Shown: positions 1-7,498, numbered from the stretch's first letter. The stretch is 12,308 bases of DNA from Pseudomonadota bacterium (GCA_023433925.1 JAEYTO010000075.1:1-12308); one strand, 5' to 3'. A program made the numbers and translations. The notes: a model not told the origin generated them from the sequence alone.

Positions 1-59
1 CCCCCATCCTTCCCAAAAAGCTTCTGGTTTCGCTGCGAAGGGCAGGCGACCGTCACGGG

Positions 60-785
60 TCAGTACAGCCTCTCCGCGTACCGCTTGTCGAATCCCCGCT
101 CGATGATCTTGCGCGCCGTGTCCTTGAAGTCGTAGGCCATGCGCCGCAGCTCCACCGTGTGCGCCTTGCGCTCCCAGAGCACGTACTTGGCGCGATTGTC
201 GCCGTCGCGCGGCTGGCCCACGCTGCCCACGTTGATGATGTAGCGCATGGTCGGCACGATGGGGTTGAGGCCGGGCAGGAGGCTGGAACGCCTGATGCTT
301 TTCCCGTCGAGCCAGACCAGCTCCAGGTCGTGGGTGTGGCCCACGAAGCACCAGCGCTGGGGCAGGCGCTCCATTACCTCGCGCAGCCGGGCGTCGTCGG
401 CCTGGAAGAGATAGACCTCCGGGCTGTCCGGCGGCAGGCCGTGCACGAAGCGCGCGTCGTCGATGGTCAGGTGGCGAGGCAGGGAGCGGATGAAGTCCAT
501 GGACTCGGACGACAGGAAGGTGGCCGTGTGCAGCAGAGCCTCGCGCGCGTGCGGATTGAAGCCGTGGAGCCAGCGCGGGTCGGCCAGGGCCTGCTCATGG
601 TTGCCCAGGACCATGGATATGCCGCGCTCGCGCACGAGTTGCAAACACTCCTCGGGTTCCGGGCCGTAGCCCACGGTGTCGCCCAGGCAGACGATGCCGT
701 CCGCGCCCTGGGCATCGATGTCGGCCAGCACCGCCCGGAAGGCGTTCAGGTTGCCGTGGATGTCGGAGATGACCGCGATGCGCAT
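60..785 (-). CDS. YfcE/MJ0936-type metallophosphoesterase
   Basis: A 241-residue calcineurin-like phosphoesterase, probably a cytoplasmic phosphodiesterase or phosphatase of unknown substrate. The metal-binding motifs are all present in order: SDIHGN with D8 and H10, GDTVGYGP with D36, GNHE with N62 and H63, H115 in VHG, and GHTH with H150 and H152. This is the full dinuclear metal set of the family, so the enzyme is expected to be active. The NVGSVGQPRDG motif near residue 185 is typical of the single-domain YfcE/MJ0936 branch. There is no signal peptide. Translation starts at the ATG just before the first beta strand; no strong Shine-Dalgarno is visible. It lies 42 bp downstream of the HtrA-type protease on the same strand and may be cotranscribed with it. 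The family is clear; the substrate cannot be read from the sequence. Confidence 0.9.
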   Translation of the reverse strand: MRIAVISDIHGNLNAFRAVLADIDAQGADGIVCLGDTVGYGPEPEECLQLVRERGISMVLGNHEQALADPRWLHGFNPHAREALLHTATFLSSESMDFIRSLPRHLTIDDARFVHGLPPDSPEVYLFQADDARLREVMERLPQRWCFVGHTHDLELVWLDGKSIRRSSLLPGLNPIVPTMRYIINVGSVGQPRDGDNRAKYVLWERKAHTVELRRMAYDFKDTARKIIERGFDKRYAERLY

Positions 786-827
786 GGCCCAGGCTAGCAG
801 ACGCGCGCGCGATGTGGAAGTCGACTC

Positions 828-2213
<1,386 letters not shown>

Positions 2214-2218
2214 GGTCA

Positions 2219-2224
2219 CTCCGG
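2219..2224 (-). promoter_or_regulatory. Shine-Dalgarno of htrA, decides the start
   Basis: CCGGAG on the minus strand, with GGAG 5 nt before the ATG at 2213. Together with the signal peptide starting there, it argues against the upstream in-frame ATG codons, which would bury the signal peptide. Confidence 0.7.
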
Positions 2225-2398
2225 GTCGATGGTCGCAATTGCATGGCGAAAGAGCCCAGGCGGTCGGGGAACGCTCGGAACCTCGGCCTGTCGCACCTGA
2301 CGAAAGCCTGGATCGGAATACTGCGCCAGCGGTCATTGGTCCAGGGGGCGTCACTTCCGGAGATGACCCTTCTTGGCCTTATCCCTTTTGTGAGTTAG

Positions 2399-2418
2399 AA
2401 CCGGCATTAAAACCGGCA
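2399..2418 (+). repeat. First AACCGGCA repeat pair upstream of fic
   Basis: AACCGGCA occurs at 2399-2406 and again at 2411-2418, exactly 12 bp apart in direct orientation. An equally spaced pair lies 89 bp further on, at 2488-2507. The pair sits in the divergent htrA-fic intergenic region, just upstream of the AT-rich segment before fic, where an operator would be expected. It is likely a protein-binding site; the binding protein is unknown. Confidence 0.55.
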
Positions 2419-2439
2419 CAATCATCGCTTCAAGCATGT

Positions 2440-2460
2440 TCGATTTTAATATTAATAAAA
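2440..2460 (+). promoter_or_regulatory. AT-rich promoter-like segment before fic
   Basis: A nearly pure A/T stretch, with TAATAT at 2447-2452 or TATTAA at 2450-2455 as possible -10 elements. It lies about 20 bp upstream of the fic start in otherwise GC-rich DNA. No convincing -35 element is seen at the right distance. It lies between the two AACCGGCA pairs, which fits a repressed promoter. The call rests on base composition and position only. Confidence 0.3.
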
Positions 2461-2475
2461 CAAAGATGGTAGCTT

Positions 2476-3744
2476 ATGTCACGAGGAAACCGGCATTCCA
2501 ACCGGCATGAGGCCGGGTCTTTCAGCGCCTTTTTCGGCCTTGTCCTGCCCGAAAGTCCGTTCCTCGGTCCGCTCAAGGACAAGGCCCAGGAGGTCATAAC
2601 CGCCTCGGCCGAGCTGGAAGGGCGCGTCGCCCCCGACACCGCCAAGGCCATTGGCGACCTGGTCCGCCTGATCAACAGCTACTATTCCAACCTCATCGAG
2701 GGGCACAAGACGACGCTTCCCGAGATCAGGGCCGCCCTCGACGAGCGCCTCGATGGAGACGAGGAGCAGCGCTACGCCCAGGAGCTCTGCGCCGCACACG
2801 TCAGGGCCGAGAAGGAACTCATGGCGGACCTCGAGGCCAAGCCCGAGGTCAACGTGTGCTCACCCGAGTTCCTGGCTCGGATTCACAGCGTCTTCTACGG
2901 CCATCTGCCGGAGGAACATCGCTTCGCGCACGGCAGGGGCGGCTTTACCGACGTGCCCGTCCACCCTGGCGTGTTCAGGGACCGCGGCGTGGGCATCGGC
3001 AGCCGGGGGCAGATCGGGCCGAGCCAGGATCAGTTGCCCGCATGCCTGGACGAGTTCGACAAGGCATACGCCCCCGGAGCCCACCATGGCGACGAGCGGC
3101 TGATCGCCATGGCCGCGAGTCATCACCGTCTGACCTGGATGCATCCCTTCAGGGACGGGAACGGTAGGGTCAGCCGCCTCCACTCCGGCCTGTACATGGC
3201 CCGCGCGGGCGTGAACAGAGCGAACCTGTGGTCCTTGTCCAGAGGGTTGTCGCGGAGCAAGGCGGAATACATGACCAACCTGATGGCCACGGACTCCTCG
3301 CTGCCCGGATCGCCTCCTGGCTGGTCTCCGAGCGAGCTGCTGGCCGACTTCGTCGATTTCTTCCTCGATGTCTGCCTCGACCAAATCGCCTTCATGAAGC
3401 GGCTGCTCCGCCTTGAGGACATAGAGTCGCGCATCGAGTTCTACGTCGCGACCCGCTCGCGGACAACCGGGGACCCCATGCGGCCCGAGGCGGCCAGGCT
3501 CCTGCGCGCGGTGTTCATGCACGGCGCTGTCCAGCGCGGCGAGGCCATGGAGATCATGAACCTTGGCGAGCGTGTGGCTCGCCAAGTCGTCAGCATGCTC
3601 ATATCGCAAGGGCTGCTGACCTCGACGAGCCACAAGGCCAGGCTGACAATCGGGTTTCCTGACGATGCCCTGCCGTACTACTTTCCGGCGCTGGTCGATC
3701 CCTCGGTGATAGGCGGAGAGTACGTTCCAAGGCTTGCGGAGTAA
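2476..3744 (+). CDS. Fic-family protein with C-terminal winged helix
   Basis: A 422-residue Fic protein, expected to transfer AMP from ATP (or remove it) on a target hydroxyl. The catalytic motif HPFRDGNGR is complete at 223-231, including the catalytic H223 and the acidic and phosphate-binding residues. SNLIEG at 71-76 matches the inhibitory (S/T)xxxE(G/N) motif, with E75 as the glutamate that blocks productive ATP binding. Its position ahead of the Fic core makes this a class II, self-inhibited Fic. Residues about 335-395 look like a winged helix, with a helix pair at 354-380 followed by a basic wing, so the protein may bind DNA. The start ATG has only a weak ribosome site, and codons 5-11 are encoded by the second AACCGGCA pair (NRHSNRH), so the true start may lie further downstream. 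It is monocistronic and convergent with htpX. Its target is unknown. Confidence 0.9.
   Translation: MSRGNRHSNRHEAGSFSAFFGLVLPESPFLGPLKDKAQEVITASAELEGRVAPDTAKAIGDLVRLINSYYSNLIEGHKTTLPEIRAALDERLDGDEEQRYAQELCAAHVRAEKELMADLEAKPEVNVCSPEFLARIHSVFYGHLPEEHRFAHGRGGFTDVPVHPGVFRDRGVGIGSRGQIGPSQDQLPACLDEFDKAYAPGAHHGDERLIAMAASHHRLTWMHPFRDGNGRVSRLHSGLYMARAGVNRANLWSLSRGLSRSKAEYMTNLMATDSSLPGSPPGWSPSELLADFVDFFLDVCLDQIAFMKRLLRLEDIESRIEFYVATRSRTTGDPMRPEAARLLRAVFMHGAVQRGEAMEIMNLGERVARQVVSMLISQGLLTSTSHKARLTIGFPDDALPYYFPALVDPSVIGGEYVPRLAE
2488..2507 (+). repeat. Second AACCGGCA repeat pair, inside fic start
   Basis: AACCGGCA at 2488-2495 and 2500-2507, again on a 12-bp period and in the same orientation as the upstream pair. 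Read in the fic frame it encodes a short NRH-S-NRH duplication, which looks like a by-product of a DNA signal rather than protein structure. Together the two pairs flank the putative promoter. Confidence 0.55.
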
Positions 3745-3780
3745 GCGCGACGAGAATCCGCCTGTAAACACGCGGGAGTT

Positions 3781-3804
3781 CGGGGGCGGGCAGCGCCCGC
3801 CCCG
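3781..3804. terminator. GC-rich hairpin between convergent fic and htpX
   Basis: Left arm 3781-3791 and right arm 3795-3804 pair over 10 bp with one bulged G and an AGC loop; the inner 9 bp are perfect. It lies between the stop codons of fic and htpX, which point at each other, so it probably terminates both. The trailing sequence is only moderately T-rich on the plus strand (GAGTCTCTTGTCT) and not T-rich on the minus strand, so intrinsic termination is not assured. The core GGGCAGCGCCC recurs near pyrC. Confidence 0.55.
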
Positions 3805-3814
3805 AGTCTCTTGT

Positions 3815-4666
3815 CTATCTCTTGCCCGCCATCTCGCGCAGGCGCGCCACGCGATCCTCGATGGGCGGGTGGGTGGAGAACAGGCGCAGCAGGCTCTGGC
3901 CGGCGAAGGGGTTGACGATGAACATGTTCTCGGTGGCCTGGTTGCCTTGCAGGGGCACGCGCTGGCTCCAGGTGTTCAGCTTCTCCAGGGCTCCGGCCAG
4001 GGACATGGGGCTTTGGGACAGGCGCGCGCCGGTCTCGTCGGCCAGGTACTCGCGGGAGCGGGAGATGGCGAACTGGATGATGGTCGCGGCGATGGGCGCG
4101 ACGATGGCCAGGGCCAGGGCCACGAGGGGATTGCCGCCCTCCTCGTCGTCGCCTCGGCCGAAGCCGAAGATGGCCGTCCACTTGACCCAGTTGGCCAGCA
4201 TGACGATGGACCCGGCCAGGACCGAGGCCACGGTGGACACGAGGATGTCGCGGTTCTTCACGTGGGCCAGCTCGTGGGCGATGACGCCGCGCAGCTCCTC
4301 GGGGCTGAGCAGGCGCATGATGCCCTCGGTGACGGCCACGGCCGCGTGCTCGGGGTTGCGGCCCGTGGCGAAGGCGTTGGGGCTCTCCTGGGGGATGACG
4401 TAGAGCCGGGGCTTGGGCATGCGCGCCTGGGCGCACAGCTCCTCGACCATGGCGTGCAGCATGGGCGCGTCCTCGGGCGCAAGCTCGCGGGCGCGGTACA
4501 TGGCCAGGACGATCTTGTCCGAGAACCAGTAGCTGCCCACGTTCATGACCATGGCGAAGATGAAGGCGATCATGAGGCCGCCCCTGCCGCCCATGGCCTG
4601 GCCGATGAGCAGGACGATGGCGGTGAGCAGGCCGAGGAGAAGGCCTGTCTTGATCTGACTGGACAT
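3815..4666 (-). CDS. htpX: Inner-membrane zinc metalloprotease HtpX
   Basis: A 283-residue M48-family protease that cleaves misfolded membrane proteins and acts alongside FtsH in other bacteria. Two transmembrane helices at about 8-24 and 30-47 precede the catalytic domain. The zinc site is complete: HELAH at 131-135 with the catalytic E132, and E206 in SREYLAD as the third ligand with D210 conserved. Further hydrophobic segments at about 143-160 and 180-201 complete the four-helix layout of the family. The THPP motif near 265 is typical. Length matches the family. An AGGAG lies 10 nt before the ATG. The reading frame remains open far upstream, but that extension runs through hsp20 and opposite the phosphofructokinase gene and is not coding. 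hsp20 lies 86 bp upstream on the same strand, suggesting a stress-induced pair. Confidence 0.97.
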   Translation of the reverse strand: MSSQIKTGLLLGLLTAIVLLIGQAMGGRGGLMIAFIFAMVMNVGSYWFSDKIVLAMYRARELAPEDAPMLHAMVEELCAQARMPKPRLYVIPQESPNAFATGRNPEHAAVAVTEGIMRLLSPEELRGVIAHELAHVKNRDILVSTVASVLAGSIVMLANWVKWTAIFGFGRGDDEEGGNPLVALALAIVAPIAATIIQFAISRSREYLADETGARLSQSPMSLAGALEKLNTWSQRVPLQGNQATENMFIVNPFAGQSLLRLFSTHPPIEDRVARLREMAGKR

Positions 4667-4702
4667 GCTGCGGACACTCCTGAATGGGGTCGGTGTATCA
4701 CG

Positions 4703-4722
4703 GGGCGCACGGCCGTGCGCCC
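4703..4722. repeat. 20-bp perfect palindrome between hsp20 and htpX
   Basis: GGGCGCACGGCCGTGCGCCC is its own reverse complement, with 8-bp arms and a GGCC centre. It sits in the 86-bp gap between hsp20 and htpX. In RNA it would form a stable stem without a following T tract on the minus strand. It may therefore be an attenuator or processing point that lowers htpX relative to hsp20, or an operator; the sequence does not decide. Confidence 0.5.
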
Positions 4723-4752
4723 TTGTCGCTGCCGTCGGTCTGATTGTCCGGG

Positions 4753-5199
4753 CTACTCGTCCACGCTGATGCGCCGGCTGCCCGCGGACGGGGCGCGCGG
4801 CACGCTCACGCTGAGCACGCCTTCCCGGAGCACGGCCCTGGTCGCGGCCAGGTCCAGGCCTTCGGGCAGCTCGATGCGCCGGGAGAACTGGCCGAAGGGC
4901 CGTTCGAGCGTATGGAAGACGCCCTCCCCAGGCTCCTTGCTCATGCGCCGCTCGCCCGAGATGACCAGGCCACGCCCTTCCACGTGCAGGGCGACGTCCT
5001 CGCGGGTCAGGCCCGGAAGATCGACCGTGACGGTCACGCCCGAGGCTGACTCGTACACGTCCACGCCGGGGATCCAGGCATACTGCCCCTGCCTGACGGA
5101 CAGCCGGCTGCCCGGAAGGCCCACGGCCTCGTCGGTGCGGGCCTCCTTGCTCTTGGCCGCGACGGCCACGACCCAGGGCGACCAGTTGTACTTGGCCAT
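4753..5199 (-). CDS. Small heat-shock protein, Hsp20/alpha-crystallin
   Basis: A 148-residue ATP-independent holdase chaperone of the cytoplasm. The alpha-crystallin domain spans about 42-134, with the signatures VDVYE near 46, FSRRIELP at 105-112 and REGVLSVSVP at 125-134. The C-terminal ISV at 144-146 fits the I-x-I/V motif that docks neighbouring subunits in oligomers. The N-terminal arm is about 40 residues. The start at MAKYNW is supported by GGGGAG 9 nt upstream; the frame is open further up but that part is low-complexity leader. A strong promoter-like sequence lies about 110 bp upstream. htpX follows on the same strand, and the pairing of a cytoplasmic holdase with a membrane protease suggests shared induction by heat or protein damage. 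Confidence 0.93.
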   Translation of the reverse strand: MAKYNWSPWVVAVAAKSKEARTDEAVGLPGSRLSVRQGQYAWIPGVDVYESASGVTVTVDLPGLTREDVALHVEGRGLVISGERRMSKEPGEGVFHTLERPFGQFSRRIELPEGLDLAATRAVLREGVLSVSVPRAPSAGSRRISVDE

Positions 5200-5208
5200 G
5201 TCGTTTCG

Positions 5209-5214
5209 CTCCCC
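5209..5214 (-). promoter_or_regulatory. Shine-Dalgarno of hsp20, decides the start
   Basis: GGGGAG on the minus strand, 9 nt before the ATG at 5199. It selects this start over in-frame ATG codons further upstream, including one near position 5244. Confidence 0.7.
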
Positions 5215-5306
5215 GGCCTGGCCGGCGGTTTGCGCCTGCGCCATGCCCGGCGGCGCGGCATGGGCGGCGGCATGGGATGGCCCGCGTCGGGCGCGCCTGT
5301 TTCCGC

Positions 5307-5334
5307 TTAATAAACACTGCCGGCGCGAAGTCAA
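5307..5334 (-). promoter_or_regulatory. Promoter of hsp20 (sigma-70 type)
   Basis: On the minus strand TTGACT (-35, 5329-5334) and TATTAA (-10, 5307-5312) are separated by 16 bp, in an A/T-richer pocket of a GC-rich region. Transcription would begin near 5300 and leave a leader of about 100 nt before hsp20. That leader is GC-rich, and a short CCGG stem just before the ribosome site could influence translation. No sigma-32 consensus is evident. Confidence 0.5.
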
Positions 5335-5346
5335 TGAGTTCCGGTT

Positions 5347-5412
5347 CGGGCCTTGCCCCTGGCCGTGAAAGCGGGCAATAGAGTGGGAAGACGGCATCCC
5401 GGGCAAGGCCCG
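5347..5412. repeat. 12-bp inverted repeat upstream of pfk
   Basis: CGGGCCTTGCCC at 5347-5358 is the exact reverse complement of GGGCAAGGCCCG at 5401-5412, 42 bp away. A third GGGCAA lies between them at 5373-5378. The arms lie between the hsp20 promoter and the pfk ribosome site, so they could be operator half-sites or pair in the pfk leader RNA. The right arm also overlaps a local hairpin. Confidence 0.45.
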
Positions 5413-5414
5413 GG
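5398..5414 (+). other. Leader hairpin of pfk
   Basis: CCCGGGC at 5398-5404 and GCCCGGG at 5408-5414 form a perfect 7-bp stem with an AAG loop, ending 24 nt before the pfk Shine-Dalgarno. It competes with the longer-range 12-bp pairing in the same region, so the leader could adopt two alternative folds. Confidence 0.4.
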
Positions 5415-5438
5415 CCGGGATGCGACACCACCGGACTC

Positions 5439-5444
5439 GGGAGG
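5439..5444 (+). promoter_or_regulatory. Shine-Dalgarno of pfk, decides the start
   Basis: GGGAGG lies 8 nt before the ATG at 5453. This favours that codon over the in-frame ATG at 5420, which would add 11 residues unlike the family and place the Shine-Dalgarno inside the gene. Confidence 0.8.
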
Positions 5445-5452
5445 TCCCCCGC

Positions 5453-6787
5453 ATGACCAAGACCAGCAAGCGGCCGGGGCTCTGCCCCGACCCCATCCCC
5501 CGCCCCAAGGACACGGGCGTCCCCGTGCTCGGCCCGGCGAAGATAGACTCGCCCTTGCGCCACGGCCGCTACATAGCCGCCGACTCGCGCGTGCTCCTGG
5601 ACGTGCACACGAGCTCCTGCGATCTGACCGGCAATCCGGCTTCCATGGAGGAGGCCGGGCCGCGCGAGAAGATCTACTTCGACCCGTCCAAGACCAAGTG
5701 CGCCGTGGTCACGGCCGGCGGCCTGTGCCCCGGCATCAATGACGTCATACGCTCCATCGTGCTGGAATGCTTCCACAACTACGGCGTGGCCGCGGTCATG
5801 GGCATCCGTTACGGTCTGGAGGGCTTCATCCCCAAGTACGGCCACGAGATCATGGAGCTGAACCCGGAGGCGGTCTCGCGCATCCACCAGTTCGGCGGGA
5901 CCATCCTCGGCTCCTCGCGCGGCCCGCAGCCCATCGAGGACATCGTGGACGCCCTGGAGCGGCTGAACATCAACATCCTGTTCATGATCGGCGGTGATGG
6001 GACCATGAGGGCGGCGGAGAAGATCCACCAGGAGATCGAGAGCCGCGACCTGCGCATAAGCATCATCGGCATTCCCAAGACCATCGACAACGACATCCAG
6101 TACGTGTCCACGACCTTCGGCTTCGACACGGCCGTGGACAAGGCCACCGAGGCCATCAACTGCGCGCACACCGAGGCCAACGGCGCGCCCAACGGCATCG
6201 GCCTGGTCAAGCTCATGGGCCGCGAGTCGGGCTACATCGCGGCCCAGGCCTCCATGGCCCTCAAGGACGTGAACTTCGTGCTCGTGCCCGAGGATCCCTT
6301 CGAGCTCGACGGCGATCAGGGCCTGCTCAAGGCCCTGGAGCGGCGCATCCGCAAGCGCGGCCACGCGGTCATCGTCACGGCCGAGGGCGCGGGCCAGCAC
6401 CTGCTCAAATCCACGGGCAAGACCGACCCATCGGGCAACCCGGTGCTCGGCGACATCGCCAGCCTGCTCATCGGGAGCATCAAGGACCACTTCAAGAAGG
6501 TCGGCATGGACATCACGCTCAAGTACATCGATCCGAGCTACATCATCCGCTCGGTGCCGGCCAACACCAACGACCGCATCTACTGCGGGTTCCTGGGCCA
6601 GAACGCCGTGCACGCGGGCATGGCCGGCAAGACGGCCATGATGGTCAGCCGCTGGAACTCCCAGTACGTGAACGTGCCCTTGCGGATCATCATCCACGGC
6701 GGCCGCAAGAGGATCGACATCTGCTCCAACTACTGGCGCAGCGTGCTCGAATCCACGGGGCAGCACTCGTACTTCAGGGGTGAATAA
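5453..6787 (+). CDS. pfkA: 6-phosphofructokinase, probably ATP-dependent
   Basis: A 444-residue group A phosphofructokinase that converts fructose 6-phosphate to fructose 1,6-bisphosphate in glycolysis. It is longer than the 320-residue E. coli enzyme through an N-terminal extension of about 80 residues and extra C-terminal sequence, as in plant, trypanosome and many deltaproteobacterial forms. Nucleotide-site motifs are AGGLCPGIND at 88-97 and IGGDGT at 179-184; the substrate-site motifs are PKTIDND at 208-214 with the catalytic D212, and MGRESG at 255-260. Glycine at 183 (E. coli G104) predicts use of ATP, because pyrophosphate enzymes have aspartate there. Lysine at 209 (E. coli G124) is shared by pyrophosphate enzymes and by the long ATP enzymes. 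The gene stands alone and is convergent with the toxin gene 23 bp downstream; no clear terminator separates them. Confidence 0.95.
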   Translation: MTKTSKRPGLCPDPIPRPKDTGVPVLGPAKIDSPLRHGRYIAADSRVLLDVHTSSCDLTGNPASMEEAGPREKIYFDPSKTKCAVVTAGGLCPGINDVIRSIVLECFHNYGVAAVMGIRYGLEGFIPKYGHEIMELNPEAVSRIHQFGGTILGSSRGPQPIEDIVDALERLNINILFMIGGDGTMRAAEKIHQEIESRDLRISIIGIPKTIDNDIQYVSTTFGFDTAVDKATEAINCAHTEANGAPNGIGLVKLMGRESGYIAAQASMALKDVNFVLVPEDPFELDGDQGLLKALERRIRKRGHAVIVTAEGAGQHLLKSTGKTDPSGNPVLGDIASLLIGSIKDHFKKVGMDITLKYIDPSYIIRSVPANTNDRIYCGFLGQNAVHAGMAGKTAMMVSRWNSQYVNVPLRIIIHGGRKRIDICSNYWRSVLESTGQHSYFRGE

Positions 6788-6810
6788 AACAATTTCAAAG
6801 TGAAAAGGCT

Positions 6811-7197
6811 CTATCGTGGAATAAAAATTACCGGACCAGGATATTTCCGCAAGGCTGCATCGGAAGTCAAAAGAGAAATTCCTTCCGATTTGGCTTGAGC
6901 AAGTAGAATCCGATCGAAAGGATCCTTATGGAGCATGGGTAGATCGTTGACCGTCAGTGTGTGCCGGCTTGTAATGCACAACTCTTCGTATTGGTTATCC
7001 AGCAAGCCGCGTCGGAGCACTTCCGGCTCGACTTTGAGATCGTTTCTGCCGAGGCTTTTCTTGATGACGATCTCCCAAATGCTGGCCGGGCTGAAATATG
7101 GTGTGTTGTCACTGTTCGTCACCAGCGCCAGGGCCTGTTCCGGCAAGGTGCCGGCAGCAGCCCAGATCAGCATGTGCGTATCGAGCAGCAGCTTCAT
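6811..7197 (-). CDS. vapC: VapC-type PIN-domain toxin
   Basis: A 128-residue PIN-domain ribonuclease, the toxin of a type II toxin-antitoxin pair. The acidic metal-binding residues are present: D6 in LLLDTH, E42 in SIWEI, D92 and D95 in KDPFDR, and D113 in LTSDAA. The LDTHMLIW start, SPASIWEI and DPFDRILLAQA match the Sll0205-like subfamily. VapC toxins generally cut tRNA or rRNA; the target here is unknown. The start codon overlaps the antitoxin stop as ATGA, and GAGGG lies just upstream, so the pair is translationally coupled. GC content is about half, well below neighbouring genes, suggesting acquisition. A weak AT-rich stem followed by TTGTTTTATT on the minus strand, overlapping the end of pfk, may terminate the operon. 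Confidence 0.93.
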   Translation of the reverse strand: MKLLLDTHMLIWAAAGTLPEQALALVTNSDNTPYFSPASIWEIVIKKSLGRNDLKVEPEVLRRGLLDNQYEELCITSRHTLTVNDLPMLHKDPFDRILLAQAKSEGISLLTSDAALRKYPGPVIFIPR

Positions 7198-7436
7198 CCA
7201 TTTCCCTCGAACATGGCTTGAATTTCCTCGTTGCCCATGGTGTCGAAGTCTTCCGGCGCCTCGATCATTCCGCTGAGAAAGCCGACCCTTTTGGCCGGGT
7301 CCGCCGGCGGAGCATAGGCGCTCACGGTGACCATGGGCTTGCCGGATTTGGCAATGATGAAAGATTCGCCATGTACGGCCTTTTCAATGAGCTTGGACAG
7401 ATTTGTCTTGGCTTCATGGATATTTATCTGTTCCAT
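7194..7436 (-). CDS. Phd/YefM-family antitoxin partner of VapC
   Basis: An 80-residue antitoxin. Residues 1-40 carry the Phd/YefM DNA-binding fold signature (INIHEAKTNLSKLIEKA, then IIAKSGKPMV). The acidic C-terminal half, with GFLSGMI at about 52 and EDFDTMGNEEIQAMF at 61-75, is the expected toxin-wrapping tail. The ATG at 7436 is chosen because AGGGG lies 4-5 nt upstream; a TTG four codons earlier is in frame but lacks a ribosome site. The antitoxin precedes the toxin and overlaps it by 4 nt. It should repress its own promoter together with VapC, and a very large palindrome covers that promoter. Confidence 0.92.
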   Translation of the reverse strand: MEQINIHEAKTNLSKLIEKAVHGESFIIAKSGKPMVTVSAYAPPADPAKRVGFLSGMIEAPEDFDTMGNEEIQAMFEGNG

Positions 7437-7440
7437 ATAA

Positions 7441-7485
7441 CCCCTCAAACTAAACTTAGTTCAGAACTAAGTTTAGTTTGAGGGG
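7441..7485. promoter_or_regulatory. 45-bp perfect palindrome, vapBC operator
   Basis: The arms 7441-7462 and 7464-7485 are perfect 22-bp reverse complements around a single A at 7463. Each arm holds two TTAGT/ACTAA-type motifs, giving four possible half-sites. On the minus strand the palindrome overlaps the predicted -10 element, its centre coincides with the expected transcription start, and its end supplies the GAGGGG ribosome site of the antitoxin. This is the expected place for autorepression by the antitoxin-toxin complex. The perfect length is greater than usual operator dyads. Confidence 0.8.
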
Positions 7486-7498
7486 AGGGCTTTGTCAA
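7470..7498 (-). promoter_or_regulatory. Promoter of the vapBC operon
   Basis: On the minus strand a consensus TTGACA (-35, 7493-7498) is followed after 17 bp by TAAACT (-10, 7470-7475). The predicted start is near 7463, leaving a leader of about 27 nt. The -10 element and start lie inside the palindrome, while the -35 lies just outside it. Confidence 0.65.

Noticed and set aside
1..59. A terminator or repeat element after the phosphoesterase gene
   Set aside because: The minus-strand sequence ending AAGCTTTTTGGGAAGGATGGGGG-like composition suggests the edge of a repeated 3' element, but it is cut by the window edge and no stem can be shown.
2399..2507. CRISPR array
   Set aside because: Repeats are only 8 bp, four copies, with 4-bp gaps inside each pair; there are no spacers of CRISPR size.
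3815..6766. A 983-codon open frame on the minus strand running through htpX, hsp20 and opposite pfk
   Set aside because: Only its last 283 codons are HtpX. The rest has the low-complexity composition of antisense frames in GC-rich DNA, and it conflicts with well-supported hsp20 and pfk.
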